From the NCBI GenBank assembly GCA_905339275.1, contig CAJPFK010000001.1, positions 186,001 to 250,000 on the forward strand: a stretch of 64,000 nt of DNA, read 5' to 3'. The notes beneath the pieces are model-generated. The model was not told where the DNA came from. It worked only from the letters and a program-made list of their open reading frames with translations, and searched no databases. Both the position numbers and the translations under genes were made by a program. Shown piece after piece: positions 7,842 to 16,926 of the stretch. The DNA comes from Methylophilaceae bacterium (GTDB taxonomy: Bacteria > Pseudomonadota > Gammaproteobacteria > Burkholderiales > Methylophilaceae). Numbering within the stretch: position 1 is the stretch's first letter; the number at the start of each line of letters is the position of its first letter.

Positions 7842-8363
7842 CTAGGTTGCGCCGGGCAATGCCAGCTGGGTATCAAGCAGATTGCGCAGCGCGGCGAAAT
7901 CGAGCTCGCCGGTGATGCGGCGAATCACGCGCCCCTGTTTATCCAGGATGAAGGCTGTCGGTGTCACGCGCACGTCGTTGAAACTTGCCGCAATGTTGCC
8001 ATAACTGTCGTGCATGACAGGAAACGGCAGCGCATTTTTCTGGGTGTAATTCAGCACATGGCTCGGCGGGTCGTAAGACATGGCGACAGCAACCAGTTCA
8101 AAGCCTTTATCCTGGTATTCATTGTAGGTTCTGATCAGATCCGGCATTTCCTTGATGCACCCGGGGCAATCCGTTGCCCAGAAGTTCACCAGCACGATTT
8201 TTCCTTCGAGCTCGGCGAGTTTGATGGTTTTGCCTTCGATCGTGGTGAAGGTGACGTCGGGCGCCTGCTCCTTGTTATTGATGGAAAGCACCCAGAACCC
8301 GATCAGGGCAAGGATGATGACGGGAATCAGAAAACGGCGCGGATGGCTGAAAAATTGCTTCAT
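7842..8363 (-). CDS. TlpA-like membrane-anchored thiol-disulfide oxidoreductase
   Basis: An N-terminal signal anchor (about 12-28) leads to a thioredoxin fold of the TlpA/ResA type with active site WATDCPGCIKEMP (CPGC, about residues 65-68) and the cis-Pro strand VRVTPTAFILD. Such proteins reduce disulfides in the periplasm, often for cytochrome c maturation, which would fit the haem gene next to it. The 173-aa length is normal. It is probably the first gene of a TlpA-hemJ-hypothetical transcript. Confidence 0.88.
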   Translation of the reverse strand: MKQFFSHPRRFLIPVIILALIGFWVLSINNKEQAPDVTFTTIEGKTIKLAELEGKIVLVNFWATDCPGCIKEMPDLIRTYNEYQDKGFELVAVAMSYDPPSHVLNYTQKNALPFPVMHDSYGNIAASFNDVRVTPTAFILDKQGRVIRRITGELDFAALRNLLDTQLALPGAT

Positions 8364-8483
8364 AAGCTTTACATGCTCAGTGGATAACGATTTGTTGAAT
8401 TGTGGTGTTTTTAATCGAGCTTGTCATCTTCATTTGTCATTATGGCGGTTGGCCTGCTTTGCAATAACCCTATAAGGAATGGC

Positions 8484-8512
8484 TAATTGGCTGTATCCCA
8501 GCATGATATAAT
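8484..8512 (+). promoter_or_regulatory. possible sigma-70 promoter of the FAD/Fe-S oxidoreductase gene
   Basis: TATAAT at 8507-8512 is preceded by TGA as a partly extended -10. The -35 region (TAATTG, 8484-8489, 17-bp spacer) is weak. The ATG of the next gene is 28 nt downstream. Confidence 0.35.
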
Positions 8513-8539
8513 TAACTTTTTGGTCGACCTGTCCAATCT

Positions 8540-11500
8540 ATGACTGTCCGCTTGCGCGAAATCCCATATAACTATACCTCTTACTCTGACCGTGAAATCG
8601 TCATTCGATTCCTTGGCGATGAAATCTGGAACGTCCTGAACGAACTTCGCGACGAACGTAAAACCGGCCGTTCCGCACGCATGCTGTTTGAAGTCCTGGG
8701 CGATCTCTGGGTCGTCTCGCGAAATCCCTACCTGCAGGACGACCTGCTGCAAAACAAGAAGCGCCGTAAAGCGCTGATCGATGCCTTGCATCACCGCATC
8801 AAGGCCATTGATGAACGCAGCAACGGTAACGCCAAGGTTTTGAAACTGGTGATCGCCGCGCGCCAGGCGGTTACGGAGTTCGAAAACGATTTCCGCCAGA
8901 CCGAGAATCTGCGCAAGAAAACACTGGCCAAACTCGGCAAGATCACGCGCAAGGATAACATCCAGTTTGACGGCCTGGCACGTGTTTCCCACGTCACGGA
9001 TGCGACCGACTGGCGTGTCGAGTATCCGTTTGTCGTCATCAACCCCGATACCGAAGAAGAAATCGCCGCCATCGTCAAGGCCTGTATCGAGTTAGGGCTC
9101 ACTATCATCCCGCGTGGCGGCGGGACCGGATATACCGGCGGTGCCGTACCGTTGACCAAGTTATCCGCTGTCATCAATACCGAAAAGCTGGATACGCTCG
9201 GCCGTGTCGAAATGGCGACCCTGCCGGGCGTTGGCCGTCAGGTGGCAACCATCCGTTGCGGTGCTGGCGTGGTGACCCGCCGTGCCATGGAAGCGGCGAC
9301 TGATGCCGGTCTTGAATTCGCCTGCGACCCAACTTCCGCAGATGCGTCATGCATAGGCGGCAATGTCGCCATGAATGCAGGCGGTAAAAAAGCCGTGCTC
9401 TGGGGCACGGCGCTGGACAACCTCGCCTCGTGGCGCATGGTGACGCCGGACGCGACATGGCTGGAAGTCGAGCGCCTGGACCACAATCTGGGCAAGATTC
9501 ACGACATTCCGGTGGCGCGGTTCAAAGTCAGCCGCTACGACATCGATGGCAAAACCTTGCAGTCCGAACCGGAGATTCTGGAAATTCCCGGCCCGAGCTT
9601 CCGTAAAACCGGACTGGGCAAGGATGTCACGGATAAATTCCTCGCCGGCTTGCCCGGAATCCAGAAAGAGGGCTGCGACGGCCTGATTACCTCCGCGACT
9701 TTCATTCTGCACCGCATGCCCAAGCATGTGCGCACGGTCTGCCTGGAATTCTTCGGCCATGTGGCTTTGGCAGTGCCCGCGATTGTCGAGATCAAGGATT
9801 ACCTGGATGCACATCCGGATACCCTGCTGGCTGGCCTGGAGCACCTGGATGAGCGCTACCTGAAAGCGGTTGGCTATGCCACCAAGGCCACGCGTAACGA
9901 GCGGCCGAAGATGGTGTTGATTGCCGATATCGCCAGCGATGACGAAAACGGCGTCGGCGAGGCGGCTTCGCATATTGTGCGATTGGCCAATGCCCGTGGC
10001 GGCGAGGGGTTTATTGCGGTTTCTGCCGAAGCGCGCAAGAAATTCTGGCTGGACCGTGCGCGTACCGCCGCGATCGCCAAGCACACCAACGCCTTCAAGA
10101 TCAACGAAGACGTCGTGATTCCATTGCCGCGACTGGGCGATTACTCCGACGGCATCGAGCGCATCAATATCGAGCTTTCCATCCAGAACAAGCTTCAGTT
10201 GGCCGTGGCCCTGGAAAACTTCCTGGAAGGCGATTTGCCGCTGCTGAAGGATGAAGACGGCGAATCCAATCCGGAGATGCTGGAAGCGAAGCGCAAGCAA
10301 TCGCTGGAACATGTTGTCCAGGTGCGCACGCACTGGCGCAATGTCCTGGATAACCTCGATGCCCCTGTCTCCATCCTCGGGAAAGAGTTTGCCGACCTGG
10401 CTGTCGAGAATGTCTTCCGTGCCGTGCAGGAACATCAGGTGCGTATCTCCTGGAAGCGTGAACTGAAGAAGCCTCTGGAGATTATTTTTACCGGCCGCGA
10501 GTACCAGAAGATTCTTGAGCGTATGGATGAAATCCATAAGCAGGTGCTCAAGGGTCGTGTATTTGTTGCGCTGCATATGCATGCCGGCGACGGTAACGTG
10601 CACACCAACATCCCGGTCAATTCCGATGACTACGAGATGATGCAGACTGCGCACCACGCCGTCGCACGCATCATGAAGCTGGCCCAGGCCCTGGATGGCG
10701 TGATTTCAGGCGAGCACGGCATCGGCATCACCAAGATGGAATTCCTCGATGACAAGACCATAGAGACTTTCGCCAGGTACAAGCAGAAGGTTGATCCTGA
10801 AGGCCGTTTCAACAAGGGCAAGCTGATGGCAGGTTCCGGCCTGCATAATGCCTATACGCCATCGTTCGGCCTGCTGGAGCAGGAATCCATCATCATGGAG
10901 CAATCCGCGATTGGCGAGATTGCCGATTCCATCAGCGATTGCCTGCGTTGCGGAAAATGCAAGCCGGTATGCACCACGCACGTGCCGCGCGCGAATCTCT
11001 TGTACTCGCCGCGCAACAAGATTCTCGGCACTTCATTGCTGATCGAGGCTTTCCTGTATGAAGAACAGACGCGTCGAGGCATATCGCTCAAGCACTTCGA
11101 CGAGTTCAACGATGTTGCCGACCATTGCACGGTCTGCCACAAGTGCCTGAATCCGTGCCCGGTCGATATCGACTTCGGCGATGTGTCGATCGCGATGCGT
11201 AACTTCCTGCGCGAGCAGGGCAAGAAGCATTTCAATCCCGGTACTACGCTGGCAATGAGCTACTTGAACATGAAAGACCCGGCGACCATCAAGTTGATGC
11301 GTGCCGCCATGATCGGTTTCGGCTATCGCGCGCAGAGACTCGGCCATGCCGTGTTCAAGAGGCTGGGCCTGCTGACTGCGTTCAAGAAACGCCCGCCTGC
11401 CACGCTGGGCAAACCCGAGATCAAGGCGCAGGTGATCCATTTCCTCAACCGGCCGATGCCGAAAGCCATGCCGACCAAGACCTCGCGTGCGCTGCTGGGC

Positions 11501-12352
11501 ATTGAGGACGACACCATGGTGCCGGTGATCCGCAACCCGCAGAAAACCAATGAGGATTCCGATGCCGTGTTCTATTTCCCCGGTTGCGGGTCCGAGCGGC
11601 TGTTTTCGACCGTAGGGCTGGCTACGCAGGCCATGCTCTATGAAGTGGGCGCCGTTACCGTGCTGCCGCCGGGCTACCTGTGCTGCGGCTACCCGCAGAC
11701 CGCTTCCGGCAACCATGACAAGGGCCAGCAGATCACGGCGGAGAACCGCGTGCAATTCCATCGCATCGCCAACACGCTGAACTATCTGGACATCAAGACC
11801 GTGATCGTTTCCTGCGGTACCTGCATGGATCAACTGCAAAAGTACGAATTCGAGAAGATATTCCCGGGTTGCCGCCTGCTCGACATCCACGAATACCTGA
11901 TGGAAAAGGGCATGAAGATCGAGGGCGTGACGGGCACGCGCTATATGTACCACGACCCTTGCCACAGCCCGATGAAGACCTATGCGCCGATCAAGGTGAC
12001 CAATGCCTTGATGGGGCAGGACGTCGCGCTGAACGACCGTTGCTGCGGTGAGTCAGGCTCCTTCGCGGTGGCTCGTCCGGATATTGCGACTCAAGTGAAG
12101 ATGCGCAAGCAGGAAGAGCTTGAAAAGGGCATGACCAAGCTTGGCCTGACACCGGGTGCGCCTGAGCAGGAGGTGAAGATACTGACTTCCTGCCCATCAT
12201 GTTTGCAGGGCTTGGCGCGTTATGGCGAGGATACAGGTGTGCAAGCGGATTACATCGTGGTTGAGATGGCCAAGCACCTGATCGGTGAAAACTGGATGCA
12301 GGAATATGTGCATAAGGCGAATAACGGCGGGATAGAAAAGGTGCTGCTGTAA
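8540..12352 (+). CDS. large FAD-linked oxidase / Fe-S / CCG-domain oxidoreductase (DUF3683 type)
   Basis: This 1270-aa multidomain enzyme combines four parts: a DUF3683-type N-terminal region; a GlcD/D-lactate dehydrogenase-type FAD-binding half with [15 protein letters not shown] near residue 190; an FAD-oxidase C-terminal domain ([12 protein letters not shown] near 680); and a GlpC-like part. The last has two 4Fe-4S sites ([11 protein letters not shown] at about 801, [12 protein letters not shown] at about 863) and cysteine-rich CCG domains ([10 protein letters not shown]...CCGYPQ and CCGESGSF). It is in effect a one-chain fusion of glycolate/D-lactate dehydrogenase subunits. A 2-hydroxyacid substrate feeding the quinone pool is inferred from the family; the exact substrate is unknown. 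The start has no strong ribosome-binding site. Confidence 0.88.
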   Translation: MTVRLREIPYNYTSYSDREIVIRFLGDEIWNVLNELRDERKTGRSARMLFEVLGDLWVVSRNPYLQDDLLQNKKRRKALIDALHHRIKAIDERSNGNAKVLKLVIAARQAVTEFENDFRQTENLRKKTLAKLGKITRKDNIQFDGLARVSHVTDATDWRVEYPFVVINPDTEEEIAAIVKACIELGLTIIPRGGGTGYTGGAVPLTKLSAVINTEKLDTLGRVEMATLPGVGRQVATIRCGAGVVTRRAMEAATDAGLEFACDPTSADASCIGGNVAMNAGGKKAVLWGTALDNLASWRMVTPDATWLEVERLDHNLGKIHDIPVARFKVSRYDIDGKTLQSEPEILEIPGPSFRKTGLGKDVTDKFLAGLPGIQKEGCDGLITSATFILHRMPKHVRTVCLEFFGHVALAVPAIVEIKDYLDAHPDTLLAGLEHLDERYLKAVGYATKATRNERPKMVLIADIASDDENGVGEAASHIVRLANARGGEGFIAVSAEARKKFWLDRARTAAIAKHTNAFKINEDVVIPLPRLGDYSDGIERINIELSIQNKLQLAVALENFLEGDLPLLKDEDGESNPEMLEAKRKQSLEHVVQVRTHWRNVLDNLDAPVSILGKEFADLAVENVFRAVQEHQVRISWKRELKKPLEIIFTGREYQKILERMDEIHKQVLKGRVFVALHMHAGDGNVHTNIPVNSDDYEMMQTAHHAVARIMKLAQALDGVISGEHGIGITKMEFLDDKTIETFARYKQKVDPEGRFNKGKLMAGSGLHNAYTPSFGLLEQESIIMEQSAIGEIADSISDCLRCGKCKPVCTTHVPRANLLYSPRNKILGTSLLIEAFLYEEQTRRGISLKHFDEFNDVADHCTVCHKCLNPCPVDIDFGDVSIAMRNFLREQGKKHFNPGTTLAMSYLNMKDPATIKLMRAAMIGFGYRAQRLGHAVFKRLGLLTAFKKRPPATLGKPEIKAQVIHFLNRPMPKAMPTKTSRALLGIEDDTMVPVIRNPQKTNEDSDAVFYFPGCGSERLFSTVGLATQAMLYEVGAVTVLPPGYLCCGYPQTASGNHDKGQQITAENRVQFHRIANTLNYLDIKTVIVSCGTCMDQLQKYEFEKIFPGCRLLDIHEYLMEKGMKIEGVTGTRYMYHDPCHSPMKTYAPIKVTNALMGQDVALNDRCCGESGSFAVARPDIATQVKMRKQEELEKGMTKLGLTPGAPEQEVKILTSCPSCLQGLARYGEDTGVQADYIVVEMAKHLIGENWMQEYVHKANNGGIEKVLL

Positions 12353-12386
12353 AAAATAAGGCCATCCTGATGATGGCCTTATTTTT
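12352..12386. terminator. bidirectional rho-independent terminator
   Basis: A 15-bp perfect stem (AAAAATAAGGCCATC / GATGGCCTTATTTTT) with loop CTGAT. It begins at the stop codon of the oxidoreductase gene and faces the convergent membrane protein gene. Confidence 0.9.
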
Positions 12387-12398
12387 AGTAACGGAATT

Positions 12399-12803
12399 TC
12401 AGAGGGTAACGTTCTGGAGAAATACCAGTGCGGCCCAGATAAAACCGACAGTCGTCACTATAAAGCTTAAAAGCGTATAAATTTTTACCCAAAGCGCTTC
12501 CCAGAAATCCGTTTTGAATGCAGCAATCAGAAAAATGCTCGGATTGGTGAAACCTCCAATGACAATCAGCCAGCATGCTGTGGTCGGTATGGTGATGCCT
12601 GCGGTTTTGGCTGCTGCATATATTGCCAGGCAATATAATGACATCAGCACAAAATCAATATGCGCTTTAATCAATACGCCATAGTCCTTCACCAAGCCGC
12701 CATCGACTCCTTTGATAACAAACCATCTGGCAAACGTACCCAGCCACGCCATTGATAGCACCGCAAAAATCATGGCGGCGGCCCCTAAAAGTAAAATCTC
12801 CAT
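12399..12803 (-). CDS. small integral membrane protein, four helices, unknown function
   Basis: The 134-aa product has four hydrophobic segments (about 4-26, 45-65, 73-95, 103-130). An AHIDF segment opens helix 2. The size and four-helix layout are reminiscent of hydroxylaminobenzene mutase / styrene-oxide isomerase-type proteins, but this is a loose resemblance and I do not claim the function. The start has AGGGAGAT at good spacing. A long perfect palindrome built from the TetR half sites lies 36 bp upstream (12839-12861), so the gene is probably under the control of the 5287-5850 regulator. Confidence 0.7.
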   Translation of the reverse strand: MEILLLGAAAMIFAVLSMAWLGTFARWFVIKGVDGGLVKDYGVLIKAHIDFVLMSLYCLAIYAAAKTAGITIPTTACWLIVIGGFTNPSIFLIAAFKTDFWEALWVKIYTLLSFIVTTVGFIWAALVFLQNVTL

Positions 12804-12838
12804 TTCAATCTCCCTTGATTTTTTATGACGGACTGAAT

Positions 12839-12861
12839 ATATACTATACGGTATAGTATAT
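12839..12861. promoter_or_regulatory. probable TetR operator, site 2 (double)
   Basis: A 23-bp perfect palindrome of two 11-bp arms (ATATACTATAC and GTATAGTATAT) around one G. It can be read as two overlapping 18-bp operators offset by 5 bp: ATATAC-N6-GTATAG at 12839-12856 and CTATAC-N6-GTATAT at 12844-12861. It sits 36 bp before the membrane protein gene. Confidence 0.75.
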
Positions 12862-12874
12862 CAATGGTTTATTT

Positions 12875-13129
12875 TCAGGAGTTTTTAATGAATTGGATAA
12901 TCTCAGGGATGCTATCGGCGTCGACGTGACTCCAGAATTTTCCATCAGGATGCAACTTTACATTCGGCCCTTCATTGCACCTTGAAAAGCATTTTATTTC
13001 CCCAACCTCGCATGACACGTTTGCCGATGCGAAAGCATCGCGCAGCATATCCGGCAATAATCCCAAATGCTTGGCAGCGCAGTTACTTCCTGCAGACCTG
13101 AATTGTGTACAAACTAAAATTTTTTTCAT
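12875..13129 (-). CDS. thioredoxin-like [2Fe-2S] ferredoxin family protein
   Basis: The 84-aa protein has the cysteine pattern of thioredoxin-fold 2Fe-2S ferredoxins: C7 and C18 near the N-terminus, then CFSRC at about 48-52, in the sequence order CTQF...SNCAAKH...KCFSRCNEGP. These small proteins carry electrons or help Fe-S or cobalamin-related enzymes; no partner is evident. It is transcribed towards the membrane protein gene and ends 14 bp before operator site 2. The 268-bp region before it is shared with the divergent cupin gene and contains operator site 3. Confidence 0.8.
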   Translation of the reverse strand: MKKILVCTQFRSAGSNCAAKHLGLLPDMLRDAFASANVSCEVGEIKCFSRCNEGPNVKLHPDGKFWSHVDADSIPEIIQFIKNS

Positions 13130-13289
13130 AAGTATTTAGCGCCTCGATTTACCTCTCCATAAATGTTCCCAATCATCATCTGGCAAGTGGCGAGACTATT
13201 TGTGCATACCTTAATTCATGAAAATCCTGAGGTTGGATTAATGGATATAACCAGCGTTTTGATACGAACCTGGGGCATCATACTCCCAT

Positions 13290-13307
13290 ATATACAGAAC
13301 GGTATGT
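13290..13307. promoter_or_regulatory. probable TetR operator, site 3
   Basis: ATATAC-AGAACG-GTATGT, matching sites 1, 2 and 4 with one half-site deviation. It lies 89 bp before the cupin gene and 160 bp before the divergent ferredoxin gene. A TA-rich stretch (ATGTATATATGTATATG, 13325-13341) follows and may hold the -10 element. Confidence 0.6.
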
Positions 13308-13396
13308 CTTGCTCGTGTGCATAATGTATATATGTATATGAATCAGTCAGGTAGCCGAACCATATCTATTAAGCAAAAAATAAAAGGAGAAACTTC

Positions 13397-13882
13397 ATGA
13401 GATTTTTTTTGATGGCCGCAATGATTCTTTCCTTTACAGGCTCTGCATTGGCGCAGGATAAAATCGAGCGAATGAGTGCAGAAACGATGCAGTCGTTTAC
13501 AGCCGACAAGATTAGATGGAATGACGAGCCGATTCTTCCAAAGGGTGCCAAAAGCGCGCTTCTGGTGGGTGACCCAGCCAGGGCCGGCGTGTTTATCGCA
13601 TGGCTGAAATTTCCACCTAACTATCCAATCCCGCCACATACACATCCGTTTACCGAAGTTGTCACCGTGCTGAAGGGCAAGTTGGGTAACGGAATGGGGG
13701 GAACATTTGACACCGCGAATGGTGAAGTGCTGAATGCAGGCGACAGCTTCGTATTGCCGACAGGTCATTCGCACTATGTATGGACAACTGATGAGGAAAC
13801 GATCGTTGAGTTAATCGCCACAGGGCCGTGGGATATCACTTATATCAATCCCGAAGATGATCCGCGCAAGAAGGCAAAGTGA
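13397..13882 (+). CDS. periplasmic cupin-domain protein
   Basis: A cleavable signal peptide (residues 1-19, ending SALAQ) precedes a single cupin barrel. Metal-binding motif 1 is PPHTHPFTEVVTVLKG (His-x-His, then Glu) and motif 2 is VLPTGHSHYVW. This is the layout of small ChrR/DUF4437-like cupins; the reaction is unknown. The 161-aa length includes the signal. The start has AAAGGAGA at ideal spacing. Operator site 3 lies upstream, so the gene is a likely member of the TetR regulon. Confidence 0.82.
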   Translation: MRFFLMAAMILSFTGSALAQDKIERMSAETMQSFTADKIRWNDEPILPKGAKSALLVGDPARAGVFIAWLKFPPNYPIPPHTHPFTEVVTVLKGKLGNGMGGTFDTANGEVLNAGDSFVLPTGHSHYVWTTDEETIVELIATGPWDITYINPEDDPRKKAK

Positions 13883-13928
13883 TCTGAGCGATTAATCACA
13901 CGGCTTAATTGCGCAAAAAAGATGACGT

Positions 13929-14666
13929 TCAGAATGGCAGGAATACTGCTGTCGCCAGGTTCTGTACCACTCTTGTAATGAACCTTTGCGATTTCTCCGC
14001 CAGCGCGATCGCATATAAATCCGTTCTGCCGACAATCTTGCCGAACTCGCGCTCAAAGCTGAGGTTGCGTTCCGTTTCGTTCATTTCGTTGGTGAGCAGG
14101 TAGAGCCGGCCGTTGGCGTCGCGGGCATTGGAGAGTTTCCAGGCGGCGATTTCGACATTGCGGGCGGCGTTGTAGATTTTCTGCGGATCGAGCTGGTCCA
14201 TCAGGAAGAACTCGGTTTTATTGCCGTGGGCCTTGATCAGCATGGTTTGCAGGCCGACGATGAAAGGCAGTACGCGATCGCCCTGGTATTCCGGCTTGAA
14301 GGCGAGGAAGATGGCGTCAGTGTCCTGCTTGTTCTGGATCGCCGGGAATTTCCAGTGATGGCCGCCTTCAAACACCCATTCCACCATGCGGTCCATATTG
14401 TCCGATGTGCTTTTTTTCAGTTCCTGCGGGTTGCGTTTGTAGAGCTTGATCATCAGCGTGCGCAGGCTTTCGGTGTTCTCGCGCATTTCGACATCCGCCA
14501 TGCGGTCGAAATCGGTTTTGCCCAGCTGGCTGAATGAACTGCGGTCGGATTGCTCCGGGATGGGTTTCTTTTCATTGCCAGGGCTTGCGCAGCCTGTGAA
14601 GCAGACGGCTAATGCGAAGCTGGTGATGGCAAGCTTGAGTTTCGGACTGACGGATAAGATCGGCAT
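13929..14666 (-). CDS. putative lipoprotein downstream of phoBR
   Basis: The 245-aa protein has a lipoprotein signal with lipobox FTGC (Cys at about 26). A helical domain without a motif I know follows; it ends in a hydrophobic segment (VVQNLATAVFLPF). It begins 18 nt after phoR in the same direction, so it is probably the third gene of a phoB-phoR-lipoprotein transcript and may be phosphate-regulated. The function is not known. Confidence 0.7.
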   Translation of the reverse strand: MPILSVSPKLKLAITSFALAVCFTGCASPGNEKKPIPEQSDRSSFSQLGKTDFDRMADVEMRENTESLRTLMIKLYKRNPQELKKSTSDNMDRMVEWVFEGGHHWKFPAIQNKQDTDAIFLAFKPEYQGDRVLPFIVGLQTMLIKAHGNKTEFFLMDQLDPQKIYNAARNVEIAAWKLSNARDANGRLYLLTNEMNETERNLSFEREFGKIVGRTDLYAIALAEKSQRFITRVVQNLATAVFLPF

Positions 14667-14684
14667 GTACCGTATCTTAGCGGA

Positions 14685-16001
14685 TTATTGTTCGATTTTG
14701 CGCTCTTTGAGGACGATGCGGGAAGATGGGAATACGACGCTGAATGTACTGCCTTGTCCCAGCACGCTTTCAATCTCCAGTCGCGCCTGGTGTCGGCTCA
14801 GGATGTGTTTGACGATCGAGAGCCCGAGGCCGGTGCCGCCGGTTTCCCTGGAGCGGCTGCGATCCACCCGGTAGAAGCGCTCGGTCAGGCGGTCGATGTG
14901 TTTTTGCTCGATGCCGATGCCGTTGTCCTGTACGCTGAATACAGCTTCCCTGCCGCGTGTTTTCCAGGCCAGCTTGATCGAGCCTCCCGGCGGCGTGTAG
15001 CGCACGGCATTGCTGACCAGGTTGCCGAGCGCGCTGTGCAGTTCTTCGGCGGCACCCTTGATTGTGATGCCGGGTTCAGCCTCCATTGATAATTCATGAT
15101 TGCCGTTACTCAGGCTCTGGGCCTCGTGCATCAGCATATCGAGCAGGGAGGACATGTCGATTTCCGTATCCTGCGGTACAGTGGCCCCGCTTTCCAGTTG
15201 CGAAAGTGTAAGCAGGTCTTCGATGAGGCGTCGCATGCGGCTGGTTTGTTCATGCATCATCGTGAAGTAACTGCGCGTGCTTTCCGGCACGGCGCCGTCC
15301 ATGTCCATCAGGGTTTCAAGAAAGCCGCCAACCACGGTGAGCGGCGTGCGCAGTTCATGCGAGACGTTGGCGATGAAGTCGCGGCGCATGGTTTCCAGTT
15401 TTTCCATTTGCGTAATATCCCGGCAAATAAGGAGTTTCTGTTTTCCGCCGAAGGGGACGAGTTGAATTTCCAGCGTGGCTTCAGGGTTGCGCCATGACCT
15501 GAGCTTGATTGGTTCGGAGTAGTCCTGCTCCTGCAGGTACCGGAGGAAATCCGTATGGCGCACCAGATAGGTAATCGGTTGCCCAGTATCCTTGCCCAGC
15601 ACCAGCCCAAGCTGGGCTTCCGCCGGCGGGTTGCACCATTCTATCTTGTCTTCACCGTTGAGCAGGACGACGCCGTCGGGCAGGGCGCTGGCCGCATGGC
15701 GGAATCGGTCGAGTGCGGAACTGATTTGCGCCTGGCTGCGGTTATGGCGGCGTTGCTGGTGGTAAATATCGGCAAAGATATCCTCCCAGATGCCGGAACC
15801 GTTGGGAATGGTGGAAAGGCTGGGTTTTTTATACCAGCGGTGCAGTTTGTGCAGCCAGTACAGATGGCTGTAGAGGTAAACGGAAACACCGATGCCGAAG
15901 ACGGCCAATGCGGTCGTTGCGCCCCGGGAAGCCCACAGGATCAGACAGATGAAAACAAGGGTGAGGGCGAGCCAGAAAGCGCTCCATCGAATATCTTGCA
16001 C
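14685..16001 (-). CDS. phoR: phosphate regulon sensor histidine kinase PhoR
   Basis: The 438-aa kinase has two N-terminal membrane helices (about 8-48), a PAS domain (about 100-200, DGVVLLNGEDKIEWCN), and a HisKA phosphoacceptor in FIANVSHELRTPLTVV. An HATPase_c domain follows with N box NAVRYTPPGGSI, G1 DNGIGI and G2 GGTGLGLSIV. The start codon appears to be GTG. It follows phoB by 38 nt, which together with the PAS layout identifies it as PhoR, the kinase/phosphatase of PhoB. Confidence 0.93.
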   Translation of the reverse strand: MQDIRWSAFWLALTLVFICLILWASRGATTALAVFGIGVSVYLYSHLYWLHKLHRWYKKPSLSTIPNGSGIWEDIFADIYHQQRRHNRSQAQISSALDRFRHAASALPDGVVLLNGEDKIEWCNPPAEAQLGLVLGKDTGQPITYLVRHTDFLRYLQEQDYSEPIKLRSWRNPEATLEIQLVPFGGKQKLLICRDITQMEKLETMRRDFIANVSHELRTPLTVVGGFLETLMDMDGAVPESTRSYFTMMHEQTSRMRRLIEDLLTLSQLESGATVPQDTEIDMSSLLDMLMHEAQSLSNGNHELSMEAEPGITIKGAAEELHSALGNLVSNAVRYTPPGGSIKLAWKTRGREAVFSVQDNGIGIEQKHIDRLTERFYRVDRSRSRETGGTGLGLSIVKHILSRHQARLEIESVLGQGSTFSVVFPSSRIVLKERKIEQ

Positions 16002-16039
16002 GCGTAAACTTTACTGTACGAAACGCCGCATATTATGAG

Positions 16040-16726
16040 CTAGTGTGCCGAGAAACGGTAGCCAACACCTCGCACAGTTTGAATCAATTGTTCATGGCCG
16101 GTATCCGAAAGTGCGCGGCGAAGGCGGCGGATATGGACATCCACCGTACGGTCTTCCACGAATACACGGTCGCCCCAGACGCGATCCAGTACCTGGCTGC
16201 GAGAGTGAACACGTTCCGGATTGGACATCAGGTAGTGCAGCAGGCGGAATTCGGTCGGCCCCAGATCCAGCGTCGTGCCATTGCCTGATACGCGGTGCGT
16301 CATCGGGTCCAGGAGCAGGCCGCCGACCTCAATCGGGTCATCCGTCATCTGCGGGGCACGGCGGCGCAGTACCGCCTTGATGCGTGCATTGAGCTCACGC
16401 GGGCTGAAGGGCTTGGTGACGTAGTCATCCGCGCCGACTTCCAGGCCGCGCACCTTGTCCGCCTCTTCGCCGCGTGCCGTGAGCATGATGATGGGAATGG
16501 CCTTGGTTAATTCATCGGATTTCAGCTTGCGGGAAAAATCGATGCCGCTCATGCCGGGCAACATCCAATCGAGAATAATCAGGTCGGGCAGTGCTTCGCG
16601 GATCAATAATTGCGCCTGTTCGACGCTGAGTGCGCGCATGGCATTGTGCCCGGCCTGGGTCAGGTTGAGGGCGAGCAGTTCCTGTATCGCAGGTTCGTCT
16701 TCTACAACAAGTATATTGGCTGGCAT
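16040..16726 (-). CDS. phoB: phosphate regulon response regulator PhoB
   Basis: The 228-aa OmpR-type regulator has a receiver domain with the acidic pair DEP near 10-12, a phosphoacceptor Asp in LIILDWMLPG (about 54), and the conserved Thr and Lys in MLTARGEE and DYVTKPFSP. A C-terminal winged helix follows (LGPTEFRLLHYLMSNPERV...VHIRRLRRAL). It precedes phoR, and a three-repeat Pho box lies upstream, indicating autoregulation. Confidence 0.95.
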   Translation of the reverse strand: MPANILVVEDEPAIQELLALNLTQAGHNAMRALSVEQAQLLIREALPDLIILDWMLPGMSGIDFSRKLKSDELTKAIPIIMLTARGEEADKVRGLEVGADDYVTKPFSPRELNARIKAVLRRRAPQMTDDPIEVGGLLLDPMTHRVSGNGTTLDLGPTEFRLLHYLMSNPERVHSRSQVLDRVWGDRVFVEDRTVDVHIRRLRRALSDTGHEQLIQTVRGVGYRFSAH

Positions 16727-16771
16727 AGTCAGATTCCTTTCTCACATGCTTTTAGTCGTTGTAGCCACTAT

Positions 16772-16800
16772 ATGACGCTAATGTGACATATTTATGACAA
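16772..16800 (-). promoter_or_regulatory. Pho box (three direct repeats) upstream of phoB
   Basis: On the minus strand, 7-mers TTGTCAT, ATGTCAC and GCGTCAT are spaced by 4 bp each (AAAT, ATTA), giving three repeats at an 11-bp period. This matches the PhoB consensus CTGTCAT-N4-CTGTCAC. The site starts 46 bp upstream of the phoB ATG. Confidence 0.85.
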
Positions 16801-16926
16801 TGAATAAACCTGTGCAAGTAATTGCCATTTTCTCTTTTTTATATAACTATCCATCTGGTGGGCTCTGTTGGCAGAAGCTCGGAATTGAAAAACACAAAAA
16901 TAATCAGCATTCGATTGGAGAGGTCA

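Noticed and set aside
8421..8440. Two TTGTCAT heptamers resembling a Pho box
   Set aside because: The period is 13 bp, not the 11 bp needed for PhoB half sites on one face of the helix.
9347..10657. 436-codon minus-strand open frame
   Set aside because: It lies inside the FAD/Fe-S oxidoreductase gene, whose motifs are unambiguous on the plus strand, and has no motif of its own.
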